From Paenibacillus chondroitinus NBRC 15376 (lineage in GTDB: Bacteria; Bacillota; Bacilli; Paenibacillales; NBRC-103111): DNA of 64,000 nucleotides. Made by a program: the position numbers and the translations under genes. The notes under the pieces were generated by a model. The model made no database searches, was not told where the DNA came from, and saw only the letters and a program-made list of their open reading frames with translations. This document shows positions 26,218 through 35,495 of the stretch, piece by piece; position 1 is the stretch's first letter; every line of letters begins with the position of its first letter. Location: assembly GCF_004000765.1 (NCBI RefSeq), contig NZ_BILW01000023.1, positions 1 through 64,000 of the forward strand. Direction: 5' to 3'.

Positions 26218-26397
26218 GGGGAACTCCTGTCCCTTATTTGACCCAAAAGCGCGATTCTGCGAGTTGGCGGAGAACTACAGGGTCTTATTTCGCCCCAATC
26301 CCCCAAGTTTCCGCCAGCAACGGCGAAATAGTGAACCACAGTTCCCTTGGCAGAATCAAATCGACAGTTCTGAGCAAAATAGCGCCCTCTAGTTCCC
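26218..26397. repeat. Intergenic repeat element, family 1, copy B
   Basis: Direct units at 26218-26239 and 26270-26290 (core GAGAACTACAGGGTCTTATT) and inverted units at 26326-26346 and 26377-26397 (core AAATAGCGCCCTCTAGTTCC). Same D-D-I-I plan and about the same total length (180 bases) as copies A and D. The rest of the stretch to 26561 shows no gene. Confidence 0.75.
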
Positions 26398-26561
26398 TTC
26401 CCCTGCTAATTATCCGGCACAACTCCGCTCTGGCGAGCAATACTTATGCACTACCGTCGATTTCCCAACGCGCGCGCTAAACATCGGCACGCATTGGGAA
26501 GTCGGCGTATGCCTGCGGTCGCGCTAGTTTGATCCGACAAGCCAAATTCACCAATTGTACC

Positions 26562-26590
26562 TTGACAATCTGCCCCATAATGCATAGAAT
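26562..26590 (+). promoter_or_regulatory. Sigma-A promoter of the siderophore-binding gene
   Basis: TTGACA at 26562-26567 and TAGAAT at 26585-26590 with 17 bases between, close to consensus. The Fur box begins eight bases downstream, over the expected transcription start. Confidence 0.85.
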
Positions 26591-26597
26591 TAGACTC

Positions 26598-26616
26598 GAA
26601 AATGATAATCATTCTC
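26598..26616. promoter_or_regulatory. Fur box
   Basis: GAAAATGATAATCATTCTC matches the 19-bp Fur consensus at 17 of 19 positions. Its position over the transcription start predicts iron repression of the downstream gene. Confidence 0.85.
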
Positions 26617-26651
26617 ATAAAAATCATCTTCATCAGGGGGTACAGAGATCA

Positions 26652-27677
26652 ATGTTACGAAGAAATGTCCAGATGTTTCGCAATTTCAGGAGTATGGCGC
26701 TAATCCTTATCACAGCCTGTGTGTTCATTGTGGCAGGTTGCGGTCAACAAGCACCAACTTCCCAAACCACAGATAAGGCAGCAGCAAGTAATTCGCCTGC
26801 ACCTTCACCGTCCGCTCAACCGAGCAGTTCTGCAGAGTACACCGTAAAACACGCCATGGGTGAAACGAAAATAACAGGAACACCTAAGAAAGTCGTCGTT
26901 CTGACGAACGAAGGAACAGAGGCCGTTTTAAGCCTAGGTATCAAACCTGTCGGAGCTGTAAAATCTTTTACAAGTACGGGTGACTGGTACGAGCATATTA
27001 AAGCTGACATGCAAGGTGTTACAGTCGTAGGTGACGAAAATCAGCCCAATTTGGAACTGATTGCTTCCCTGAAACCTGATCTCATCATCGGCAATAAATT
27101 GCGCCAAGAGAAGGTCTATCAGCAATTGTCCGCTATCGCGCCAACTGTATTTTCCGAAAAGCTTATGGGCGACTGGCAAATTAACTATCGTGTGTACGCG
27201 GAAGCTTTGAACAAAAAGGCCGAAGGCGATAAAATCATCGGTGATTTTGAAAATCGCATTACGGCTTTCAAACAAAAAGCTGGGGACAAACTCAATACCA
27301 AAGTATCCATCGTTCGCTTCATGCCAGGTAAAGTTCGGATTTATATGAAAGATACATTCTCTGGCGTTATCTTGAAAAAACTCGGCTTCCAGCGTCCAGC
27401 ACCGCAAGATCAAGAAAAATTCGCTGATGATGTGCAAAAAGAACGAATTCCGGATATGAATGGCGACGTGCTTTTCTATTTCACCTATGAGAATGATAAA
27501 GGCGAAGGCAGCAAAATTGAGCAGGAGTGGCTAAACGACCCTCTATGGAAAAATTTAGATGTAGTCCAAAAAGGTCATGTTCAACAAGTTAGCGACGCCA
27601 TTTGGAATACAGCCGGTGGCATTAAAGCGGCTAATTTACTGCTTGATGACCTGGAAAAGTATTTTCTTAAAAAGTAA
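26652..27677 (+). CDS. Iron-siderophore ABC transporter substrate-binding lipoprotein
   Basis: About 341 residues from the ATG at 26652 (AGGGGG upstream). The longer frame runs back through the promoter and Fur box and must be wrong. There is a lipobox IVAGC near residue 24, a Ser/Thr/Pro linker, and a Peripla_BP_2 (TroA-like) domain with TPKKVVVLTNEGTEAVLSLGIKPVG and LKPDLIIGNK, as in FecB/YfiY-type binders. No permease or ATPase gene follows, so it must share those of another locus. Confidence 0.88.
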   Translation: MLRRNVQMFRNFRSMALILITACVFIVAGCGQQAPTSQTTDKAAASNSPAPSPSAQPSSSAEYTVKHAMGETKITGTPKKVVVLTNEGTEAVLSLGIKPVGAVKSFTSTGDWYEHIKADMQGVTVVGDENQPNLELIASLKPDLIIGNKLRQEKVYQQLSAIAPTVFSEKLMGDWQINYRVYAEALNKKAEGDKIIGDFENRITAFKQKAGDKLNTKVSIVRFMPGKVRIYMKDTFSGVILKKLGFQRPAPQDQEKFADDVQKERIPDMNGDVLFYFTYENDKGEGSKIEQEWLNDPLWKNLDVVQKGHVQQVSDAIWNTAGGIKAANLLLDDLEKYFLKK

Positions 27678-27685
27678 GGAAATGA

Positions 27686-27724
27686 AAAAAGAAGCCGGAT
27701 CATAGATCCCAGCTTCTTTTTTTG
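27686..27724 (+). terminator. Rho-independent terminator of the siderophore-binding gene
   Basis: AAAGAAGC pairs with GCTTCTTT around an inner GGATC/GATCC stem, followed by TTTTTTT. It is ten bases past the stop codon. Confidence 0.85.
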
Positions 27725-27915
27725 TTGCGTTTGATGTGGCAGTAGAATTTAACCATGCTGCAGGCAATACTTCATACAATTTTCTATTCCAATTTGGATA
27801 TCATTTTTCTAAGCGAACATTATCCGGTAAACAGGTTTTCTTTCTTTTCCGCTTTTCACGCAATAAAAGCTAGTATTCCCCGAATTCAATTAAATATACA
27901 TGAAGAAATCTTTTT

Positions 27916-29301
27916 TTATAACGGCACTCTAACTTCCGCAACCGAGATCCTTCTTTGCTCCAGCTTTCTAGCTTTGGCTGGGCGTATCACCGGCTCCTCT
28001 TCACCTGCTTCAACGATGCGGGCAAGGAGTCGCTCTCTCAGTTCAGCCGTAATGGCTGTGTAGCTTTCCACGCCGATGAGATTGCTCAACTCATGCGGGT
28101 CCGCATGAAGATCGTATAAGAACTGTTCCTCATACACATCCGATGCCGCATCATTCCAAGCATTTTTGTCTGGCGCATGAACGCTGTATTTCCACCGGTT
28201 CGTCCGGATCGCCCGACCTACTTCGGATTCACTGATTTGCAAAAACACTTCCTTCGGCCAATCCACACTTTTCTTTTGCGCCAAAGGCAAGATGGAACGC
28301 CCCTGCATGCTTTCCGGAACAGGAATGCCAGCAGCGTCTAGCAGGGTAGCCGGCAGATCCAGCAAGCTAACCAGCTCCTGAATTCTACCTCCTGCCTGAA
28401 AGCCTGGCCCTATCAAGGCCGTTGGAACTCGAATTGAGCTATCATGGCAGGAACGCTTGTATTCCGAATTTCGCGTCTTAAAATGACAACCATGATCGGA
28501 TGTGAACAACACGATTGTATTGTCTAGCAGCTGCAAGCTCCGCAATGCATCAATCAGGCGGCCAAGCGCTTCATCCAATCGCTTGACCATCCCGTAGTAA
28601 CCGCCCAAGTGCTGATGGGCAGTTCCACCGAGAGCAGCGAGATCCGGCGGTATCCAACGTCCGCTATATTGATCCTCATACCCGATTGGAGCCGGATAAT
28701 TGTCCAGATGATTTTGGTGATGAGGCTCGATATAGGACACGAATAGGAAGAAAGGATCTTCCGTCTTCTCCTGACGGTTCCGTTTCTGCTCCTTATGTAC
28801 AAATTGGATCGCGGCATCCGTTAAAGCATCCGCTCGGTAACCCGGCAGGTTAACGGGTTCATTATCATTATTGTACATGACCGTATCGTACGCATCGGAG
28901 GAAAATTCCAACACATTAGAGGCCAACCAATGCTCGTAGCCACCCCTTTGTTCCTCAGGTACAGGTTCCGTGCCAGCCAAATGCCATTTGCCAATATACC
29001 CCGTATGGTATCCTGAATCACGGAAATAATGGGCTAACGTCTTGCTTTCAGCAGGCAGCGGAATCCCGTTCCGGTAACAGCCTGTAGACGTTGCATACTT
29101 GCCGGTTTGCAGGCAGGATCGAGCGGGACCGCATACCGGTTGGCAGGTGATCGAATGATACACATGCGTACCTTCGACCGCCATCCGGTCGAAATTCGGG
29201 GTAAGCCCCAGTGGATTGCCATGCACCCCTGTGGTATCCCATCTTTGTTGATCGGTAAAAAATACGATAACGTTCGGACGTACAGCTCCCTTTTCTCCCA
29301 T
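27916..29301 (-). CDS. Sulfatase (formylglycine type)
   Basis: 461 residues. N-terminal NVIVFFTDQQRWD supplies metal-binding Asp residues. The CxPxR modification motif is Cys57-Gly-Pro-Ala-Arg61, so the cysteine should become formylglycine. The metal and substrate residues LFTSDHGCHFKTRN lie near residue 255. No signal peptide is seen, so it is likely cytoplasmic and acts on an imported sulfated sugar. It follows the LplB-like permease gene by 47 bases and is probably the last gene of the sugar operon. The maturation enzyme is not in the window. The ATG follows AGGAGG. Confidence 0.9.
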   Translation of the reverse strand: MGEKGAVRPNVIVFFTDQQRWDTTGVHGNPLGLTPNFDRMAVEGTHVYHSITCQPVCGPARSCLQTGKYATSTGCYRNGIPLPAESKTLAHYFRDSGYHTGYIGKWHLAGTEPVPEEQRGGYEHWLASNVLEFSSDAYDTVMYNNDNEPVNLPGYRADALTDAAIQFVHKEQKRNRQEKTEDPFFLFVSYIEPHHQNHLDNYPAPIGYEDQYSGRWIPPDLAALGGTAHQHLGGYYGMVKRLDEALGRLIDALRSLQLLDNTIVLFTSDHGCHFKTRNSEYKRSCHDSSIRVPTALIGPGFQAGGRIQELVSLLDLPATLLDAAGIPVPESMQGRSILPLAQKKSVDWPKEVFLQISESEVGRAIRTNRWKYSVHAPDKNAWNDAASDVYEEQFLYDLHADPHELSNLIGVESYTAITAELRERLLARIVEAGEEEPVIRPAKARKLEQRRISVAEVRVPL

Positions 29302-29348
29302 AACATCACGCCTCCTTCATCTGATCCCTAACTATATTCTCTTGTAAT

Positions 29349-30296
29349 CTACCATAATCCTTGATCGCTGAATCGGCGCGCCAGCCAGTTGGTAAACAGC
29401 AGCAGCAGCAAACCAGCCAAGGACTGAAACAATCCTGCGGCAGTCGCAATCGAAAACCGCCCCAAACTGAGCCCGACCCGATAGACGTACGTATCCAAAA
29501 TATCCGCAACATGAAGCACAACATCGTTAGATAAAATAAAGACCTGATCGAAGCCTGCGGACAAAATTTGCCCTGTTCGGAGGATCAGCATAATCACAAT
29601 CGTCCCTGATATCGCCGGAAGCGTCACGTGGCTGATTAACCGAAATCGATTGGCGCCATCCATGCGTGCCGCTTCATACATTTCCGGATTAATTCCTGCA
29701 ATCGCCGCCAAATAAATGACCGTCCCCCAGCCCACTTCCTTCCAAATATGCGAGACGACGAGTAATGAGCGGAACGACTCCGGCTGCATAAGCGGGGAAC
29801 TGCTGAACCCTAACCACGAGATTAAGCCCGTTCCCGGCGATAAAATAGCAAACAAAATGCCTCCCAGAACAATCCAGGATAAAAAGTGCGGGAAATACAA
29901 AATGCTCTGAATGATCCTTTTGAATCTGCGATGGATGACCTCATTCAGCAAAATGGCAAGAGCAATTGGCGCAGGAAAACCAAAGATTAGCTTATAAAAA
30001 CTTATTAGAAGCGTATTGTAGAGCGCATTCCAGAAATCCCCTGTTGACCAAAGAATACGGAACCACTTCAGCCCCACCCAAGGGCTGCCAATTACCCCCT
30101 GCGTTAGCTTATAGTCTTTAAAAGCAATGATAACGCCGCCCATCGGAATATACTTGAATACAATAAAATAAATAAGGCCCGGCAGCAGCAACGCGTAATA
30201 ATATCTATACTTCAGCAGCTTGCGAATAAAAGAGCTGGATGGCGCTGCTTTTGTACCTAAAACAGAAGGCTTTGGATGGCTCGCTTGACTGCTCAT
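29349..30296 (-). CDS. Sugar ABC transporter permease, LplB-like
   Basis: 315 residues, six membrane segments, with YYALLLPGLIYFIVFKYIPMGG and GSPWVGLKWF near the start and the EAA loop YEAARMDGANRF at about residue 215. It is typical of LplB/YteP carbohydrate permeases. The start overlaps the AraC gene by four bases. It should pair with the permease at 34284-35141 and the binding protein at 32633-34216. No ATPase is encoded here, as usual where a shared MsmX-type ATPase is used. Confidence 0.9.
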   Translation of the reverse strand: MSSQASHPKPSVLGTKAAPSSSFIRKLLKYRYYYALLLPGLIYFIVFKYIPMGGVIIAFKDYKLTQGVIGSPWVGLKWFRILWSTGDFWNALYNTLLISFYKLIFGFPAPIALAILLNEVIHRRFKRIIQSILYFPHFLSWIVLGGILFAILSPGTGLISWLGFSSSPLMQPESFRSLLVVSHIWKEVGWGTVIYLAAIAGINPEMYEAARMDGANRFRLISHVTLPAISGTIVIMLILRTGQILSAGFDQVFILSNDVVLHVADILDTYVYRVGLSLGRFSIATAAGLFQSLAGLLLLLFTNWLARRFSDQGLW

Positions 30297-32572
30297 AAGG
30301 CACCTCCTTTTTCTAACTGAAGCTTGCGGTATTCACCTGGCGTGATTTTTTCCCATTTTTTAAAAAATCGGATGAAGCTCTGCACATCGTGGTAACCGAT
30401 CTGACCACAAATTTCCTGCAAGGAATATTGGCAGTTACCTACGAACAGCAGCTCCTTGCTTTTATCAATGCGCAGCCGGGTCAAGTAATCAAGCGGTGCT
30501 TTCCCCGTCTCCGCACGAAACATTCGGCTTAAGTAGCTGGAGCTGACACCGACGTGCTCGGCAATATCAGCAATGGATTCGATCCGATCGTAATGGGCCT
30601 GCATATAGTCAATTGCTTTGCTGATGTAGGCATTGCTCATCTTATTATCCTGGAACTGTTCAAGCAGGTTCATGATGTCGGTGATATAGCCATAGAACAG
30701 CTCCTTTACTTGACCAATATGTTCGCATTCACTAACAGATTGGAACCGTAAATGGACCTTATCCAGCGAATAACCATCCTCATACAGCTCTTGTACGATC
30801 GCGCCCATCATCAAGGTGATGGTGTCTTGTACTTCATCTCGGGTATAGGATTTGCCGACCATATAACGGTCAAACAATTCGTCGAGAGACAACTTGGCTG
30901 ACTCTCTATCTACCGATTTAAGGCGACGCAGCAGCTCCTTCTGGATAGCCAGTGGATAACTCCATTTTCTGGAATCCGCCGTATCTTCGAAAAAAACACA
31001 ATCGGTTTGGTAGGTCCAAGCCGTATTGTGCAGCGCACGTTTGGCCTCGTGATAGGACTTGTTCAAACTGTTCATCGACGAATAAATGCCCCCTAGGGCA
31101 ATCTGCAGGGTAATTCCGAATTCCTCCTGCCCGATCTGGTTCGCTGCCTGACAGCAAGCATCCAATTCCAGTTTTAGCTGGGTCATGTAAGTAGCAACAG
31201 GCGCATTCAAAATAAACCCGAACTGATGATTTTCAAGTATGGTGCCGACAACAAACAAGCGCCTCCTCAGTTCCTTCTCAATGGTGCTGAACAGCAGCAA
31301 GCGGATATCGTTGTAGTCCTCCTGGTCCTCCAATGGCTGCATGTCTGCTCGCACAATAATGGCAGCGTAATAAGAATGGGGGAATACAATGCCAAGATGC
31401 TGAAGTCGATTCGCCATCACCGAGGTTTCGAACACCCGATTGGTTAAAATGTCATAGATCAACCGGAACCGGATGATCGGTTTACTCTGCTCCAAGGTTT
31501 GTTTAATGTAGCGATTTTCTGATATGAGCTCCCGGATCGCCTCGGCGACCAGCTGGCTTTCATCCTTTTTCACGATATTCCCAGGGTGGCCAGCCTGCTG
31601 TTCGACATAGTCCCTCACCATGTTTTTCCATGGTCTGGTGAAGCGAATACTATAGAGGAATGCAAGCGCTATACTGATCAAAATAATGACTGCCGCCACC
31701 TGAGTTGCAGCATGTACTTTACTTTTCCAGGCAGCTTGGTAAACCGCGTAGGGAATGCGTTCTGCAACCATCCAAGGGGTCGTGTCAGACCTGGCATAGC
31801 TGAGGAAATAAGTTCCATCTTCCCCCTGTACTTTCACCATCCCTGTGGAATCTGACAGTGAATGTCCCGTCTTCAGAGATTGCAAAGCCATCGTGAATGC
31901 TTTGCTTCTGGCATTATTTTCTGAAAGAATGGCATAACTTTCGCTGTCCATAATCATCATTTTGCTGCTATCCACGTTCGCATAACGAAACAAGGCATCG
32001 AAGAACGCTTGACGCTTCACATTCAGAATGAGTTCTCCAAGAGGCTCTTTGGCGGTCAAAGGTACCAGCCTGTGAAAGGTAAGCAGTTCAACCGGCTCCG
32101 AGGGTGATGTATCCTTCAGACTTCGCATCTGATAACCTTTGCTGTTGTCAGCTTCAAAATTTGTCGTAATAATTTGCTTATCAAAAAATTGATCCAGCGC
32201 ATAGATGCCTTCATTCGTCGTCAAAATACGGTTGTTAAGGCGAAAATACAAATAGATGGAATATAAGAGATTGTTGGAATTCACTTCCTCTTTCAACTGA
32301 TTCTTTAAAGCGCCATATTGCAAAATGGAATAAGGATATGGATTCGTTAGCGCCTCATTGACTCCTGGCTTCAGAGAAACTTGCAAGGACAGCTGCTCGA
32401 TATTCTCAATCAATGATTCGGTATGCTTCATCATCCCCGAGATTTCGTTCTGAGACGAACGCGCAAGCTCGGATTTGATATCGTGGGATACAATCATCAG
32501 GTACGACGAACCGACCGCCAAAATGAGGATCACTATGATAGTCATATAGGATACGAGCATTTTATTAAACAT
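30293..32572 (-). CDS. AraC-family transcriptional regulator with membrane sensor (YesN-like)
   Basis: About 759 residues. Two membrane segments (about residues 10-30 and 285-305) enclose an extracellular sensor region of about 250 residues. A cytoplasmic middle region precedes two AraC-type helix-turn-helix motifs at the C-terminus (IADIAEHVGVSSSYLSRMF and LQEICGQIGYHDVQSFIRFFKKW). I chose the ATG at 32572 because it follows GAGGGG. It lies between the binding protein and a permease gene and probably activates this operon in response to an extracellular sugar. Confidence 0.9.
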   Translation of the reverse strand: MFNKMLVSYMTIIVILILAVGSSYLMIVSHDIKSELARSSQNEISGMMKHTESLIENIEQLSLQVSLKPGVNEALTNPYPYSILQYGALKNQLKEEVNSNNLLYSIYLYFRLNNRILTTNEGIYALDQFFDKQIITTNFEADNSKGYQMRSLKDTSPSEPVELLTFHRLVPLTAKEPLGELILNVKRQAFFDALFRYANVDSSKMMIMDSESYAILSENNARSKAFTMALQSLKTGHSLSDSTGMVKVQGEDGTYFLSYARSDTTPWMVAERIPYAVYQAAWKSKVHAATQVAAVIILISIALAFLYSIRFTRPWKNMVRDYVEQQAGHPGNIVKKDESQLVAEAIRELISENRYIKQTLEQSKPIIRFRLIYDILTNRVFETSVMANRLQHLGIVFPHSYYAAIIVRADMQPLEDQEDYNDIRLLLFSTIEKELRRRLFVVGTILENHQFGFILNAPVATYMTQLKLELDACCQAANQIGQEEFGITLQIALGGIYSSMNSLNKSYHEAKRALHNTAWTYQTDCVFFEDTADSRKWSYPLAIQKELLRRLKSVDRESAKLSLDELFDRYMVGKSYTRDEVQDTITLMMGAIVQELYEDGYSLDKVHLRFQSVSECEHIGQVKELFYGYITDIMNLLEQFQDNKMSNAYISKAIDYMQAHYDRIESIADIAEHVGVSSSYLSRMFRAETGKAPLDYLTRLRIDKSKELLFVGNCQYSLQEICGQIGYHDVQSFIRFFKKWEKITPGEYRKLQLEKGGAL

Positions 32573-32632
32573 AGACTGTCCCCTCTCTGTTTCAAGCATG
32601 ATTCGATTCGTCGTCCTTTGTTTACTTGCCGA

Positions 32633-34216
32633 TTATTTCGCTTTCTTCCATTCCGCATTAACCTGCTTCTCAATTTCTTGCCCGCCTTCTTGGTAATACC
32701 GTTTGACTAGTTCATCCCATTTATCGACGGACCAGGCACCGGTGACAATTTTGGCGAAGTACTCATCCCAAAGCTTTTTGATATCCGGATAGTCGTTCAT
32801 GGCCTGCACGCTCTTCCAGAACTCGTTGTGAACCAGATTCTGAGGGTCATTGGAAATGGTCATCGCCGCTGTCGCTTCGTCCGTTAACCAACGGCGGTCT
32901 ACGACTTGCAGGAAGCGGATTGGATTCGAATACCCTTTCTTATACAGCTCGGAATAATTCGGTACAAGCAGCTTAATTTTGTTTTTGTCTTTATCGAATT
33001 GATAATCCTCATTCTCGATCCCGTAAGTGACCAGATCAAAACCTGGGCCCGCCGACCAGTTGATCAACTCCATCAGCTTCTCCGGATTTTTGGCTTTGGC
33101 CGAAATCGCCCGAATATCGCTATAGGCCGGCGAATTCTCGGCAGCTCCCTTTTTCCCGCCCGCGCCGGCAGGAGGTGTAAGGAAGGAAAGTTTCGCAGTC
33201 GCTACGGTCTTCTTCAGAGCGCTATAGTTGGCTCCTGTAGGATCGGCATCAAAGGCTGTTCCCTCAAAAATGCCGGCTTTGGAGTTAATGATCTTTTCAT
33301 TCATTTGCTTCGCTTCCATAATAGGGAACTCCGGATCGATAATGCCTTCTTTGTACCAGCTTTGCAATAAAGCAAGCGCTTGCTTCGTTTCCGGCAAGAC
33401 CATTCCCTGCTTCAATTGCCCGTCACGCTGCTGCCAGAACGTCGGAACGACACCGAAAGCGCCAAATACCGTGCTGAAATAATTCCCATTGGCACCGGCT
33501 CCGAGAAGCTTGTTAGTCGTTATGCCAAATGTATCCTTTTTCCCATTTCCGTCTGGATCATTAAACGTGAACGCCTTAAGCACATCATGAAGCTCATCCA
33601 ACGTGGTCGGCGTTTTCAGCTTGAGGGCATCGAGCCAATCCTGGCGTATGAGAAGCCCATTCACGTTAGGTCCATTGAAGGTCTCCGGGCGATAGCCAGG
33701 CGGCAAACCGTACAACTTGCCTTTGTATTTGAGAATGTCCAAATCCTCAGGCTTTAGAAACTTCGTAACATTAGGCGCATTCTTTAACAAATCGTCCAAT
33801 GGCAGAATCAAGCCTTCATCCGTCAACCGATTCAGTGTCAGGAGATCCGGCACACTAAAGTAATCCGGCAGATCCCCGGAAGAAGCAAGCAAGTTCAGCT
33901 TGGTCTTGTACTCATCCCCGGAAGCCATGGAAATGTTATAATCAATCCCTTTGATTCCCGCTTGATCCAGCGCTGCCAACACCTTTTGCTTCGCTGGCCC
34001 GCCATCTGCCGGGTATTCAGGTGCTTGGAAGTTGCGGAAAATCTTGAATGTGACTTTGGCAGAGTCCCCACCGCCGGAAGCATTGTTTGGCTGAGCTGCT
34101 GCGCTAGGTGCGCTTGTCGACCCGCTGTTCTCGGACGCTGGGTTACTGCTGCACGCGGCCGTAAGGCCAGCTGCTATAGTTAAGATAAGAACCGTTTTAT
34201 ATGTATGAAATGACAT
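32633..34216 (-). CDS. Sugar ABC transporter substrate-binding lipoprotein, LplA-like
   Basis: About 527 residues, lipobox LTAAC near residue 20. The fold is of the SBP_bac_1 type with pieces common in LplA-like binders: DLPDYFSVPDLLTLNRLTDEGLILPLDDLL, GKLYGLPPGYRPE, LLIRQDWLDALKLKTPTTLDELHDVLKAF, and DPDGNGKKDTFGIT. The start at 34216 follows GGAGGGG. The ligand is probably an oligosaccharide, perhaps sulfated, given the sulfatase in the operon. Confidence 0.9.
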   Translation of the reverse strand: MSFHTYKTVLILTIAAGLTAACSSNPASENSGSTSAPSAAAQPNNASGGGDSAKVTFKIFRNFQAPEYPADGGPAKQKVLAALDQAGIKGIDYNISMASGDEYKTKLNLLASSGDLPDYFSVPDLLTLNRLTDEGLILPLDDLLKNAPNVTKFLKPEDLDILKYKGKLYGLPPGYRPETFNGPNVNGLLIRQDWLDALKLKTPTTLDELHDVLKAFTFNDPDGNGKKDTFGITTNKLLGAGANGNYFSTVFGAFGVVPTFWQQRDGQLKQGMVLPETKQALALLQSWYKEGIIDPEFPIMEAKQMNEKIINSKAGIFEGTAFDADPTGANYSALKKTVATAKLSFLTPPAGAGGKKGAAENSPAYSDIRAISAKAKNPEKLMELINWSAGPGFDLVTYGIENEDYQFDKDKNKIKLLVPNYSELYKKGYSNPIRFLQVVDRRWLTDEATAAMTISNDPQNLVHNEFWKSVQAMNDYPDIKKLWDEYFAKIVTGAWSVDKWDELVKRYYQEGGQEIEKQVNAEWKKAK

Positions 34217-34283
34217 GGTTTTGTCCCCTCCTGTACAATCTATTCCATCTTGCTCCACAATAATATTAAATCCGAAGCTTATC

Positions 34284-35141
34284 TTAAGCTTTAACCGAAC
34301 CGATCAAGGTCCCCTGTACGAAGTACTTTTGTAAAAACGGATAAACAATAAGGATCGGAAGCACCGCCATAATCGTCGTTGCTGCGATGACCGATTCCGT
34401 CGAGGAACCTGTGCTTTCCCCCGTCATTTGGGCGATGGTCTGCCCGTTGATAATATCCCGGAGAAGAACGGGAAGTACGTACTTGCTTTTGTCATTCAGA
34501 TAAAAAAGCGCCTGCAAATAGTTGTTCCAATACCCAACCGCTTCCCACAAGGCAATTGTTGCGAGCACCGGTTTCGAGAGAGGGAGAATAACGCTGCCAA
34601 AAATACGAATGGCGTGAGCCCCATCCATGGTTGCCGATTCATCCAACTCCCGGGGGAGCGTCCGAAAGAAGCTCATCATAACGATGACGTTATACGCCGA
34701 TATCACCGTCGGCAGAATCAACGACCATAAAGAGTTGATAAGTCCAACGCTTTTTACCAGTAAATAAGTAGGGATAATTCCACCGCTAAACAACATCGTG
34801 AACAAAATAAGAAGAACGAACCACTTTTTACCGGGCAAGTCTTGTTTAATGAGGGGAAATGCGGTTGCCGCCGTCAGAAATACGCCGATGAATGTGCCAA
34901 CCACTGTAATAAATAAACTGTTGCCATACGCAAGCCATAAATACCGGGAATGCAAGATGTTGACATAAGCATCCGTAGTAAAATCTCTTGGCCACAGAAA
35001 TAGGCCGCCTTTCATTGCCTCCTCCATACCGCTGAAGGACACGGCCGCTTCCCGCCACATCGGGTAGAGAGTGGCCAGGGTTAACGCGATTAAAAAAATG
35101 ATATTGAAAATTGAAAATAGGTTGCCTCCTTTTGAACTCAT
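34284..35141 (-). CDS. Sugar ABC transporter permease, LplC/YtcP-like
   Basis: 285 residues, six membrane segments, with the EAA loop LDESATMDGAHAIRIF and the C-terminal YPFLQKYFVQGTLIGSVKA typical of this permease group. It is the first gene of the five-gene operon that ends with the sulfatase. The ATG follows GGAGAG. Confidence 0.9.
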   Translation of the reverse strand: MSSKGGNLFSIFNIIFLIALTLATLYPMWREAAVSFSGMEEAMKGGLFLWPRDFTTDAYVNILHSRYLWLAYGNSLFITVVGTFIGVFLTAATAFPLIKQDLPGKKWFVLLILFTMLFSGGIIPTYLLVKSVGLINSLWSLILPTVISAYNVIVMMSFFRTLPRELDESATMDGAHAIRIFGSVILPLSKPVLATIALWEAVGYWNNYLQALFYLNDKSKYVLPVLLRDIINGQTIAQMTGESTGSSTESVIAATTIMAVLPILIVYPFLQKYFVQGTLIGSVKA

Positions 35142-35439
35142 CTGCTAGCTCTCCTCCGTCAAACGCTATTGTCATTCGGCTAATTCCGACTAATTTAATT
35201 ATGTATAAAATGCGTGTATGAATATATATTTAGTTTTTGTACTAATGATAAAAATTTGAATTAAACGTCCGAAAAGCTTGTCCTATCAAGGTTTTATTAA
35301 AAATCAAAAAAATCAGCACGCCGTTCTCGATTGTAAAATAAATGAAATGAGCAAGCGATAAATTAAAATTAATCTTACTATTTAACTCGGAATAATTCAA
35401 TGAAAAAACAATAAACCGGCACAACCTTTCAACAAACGC
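35142..35439. other. AT-rich intergenic region with possible sugar operon promoter
   Basis: No gene seen. On the minus strand TTGATA (35284-35289) and TTTAAT (35260-35265) are separated by 18 bases and could be the sugar operon promoter. The region also receives the end of the dehydratase operon. Confidence 0.35.
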
Positions 35440-35482
35440 AAAAAAGCAGTCCTGTTGAAATCATCAACAGAACTGCTTTATT
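35440..35482 (-). terminator. Rho-independent terminator of the pentonate operon
   Basis: On the minus strand AAAGCAGTTCTGTTG pairs with CAACAGGACTGCTTT (one mismatch), followed by TTTTTT. It lies just past the dehydratase stop at 35496. Confidence 0.88.
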
Positions 35483-35495
35483 CGACCTATCCGTT

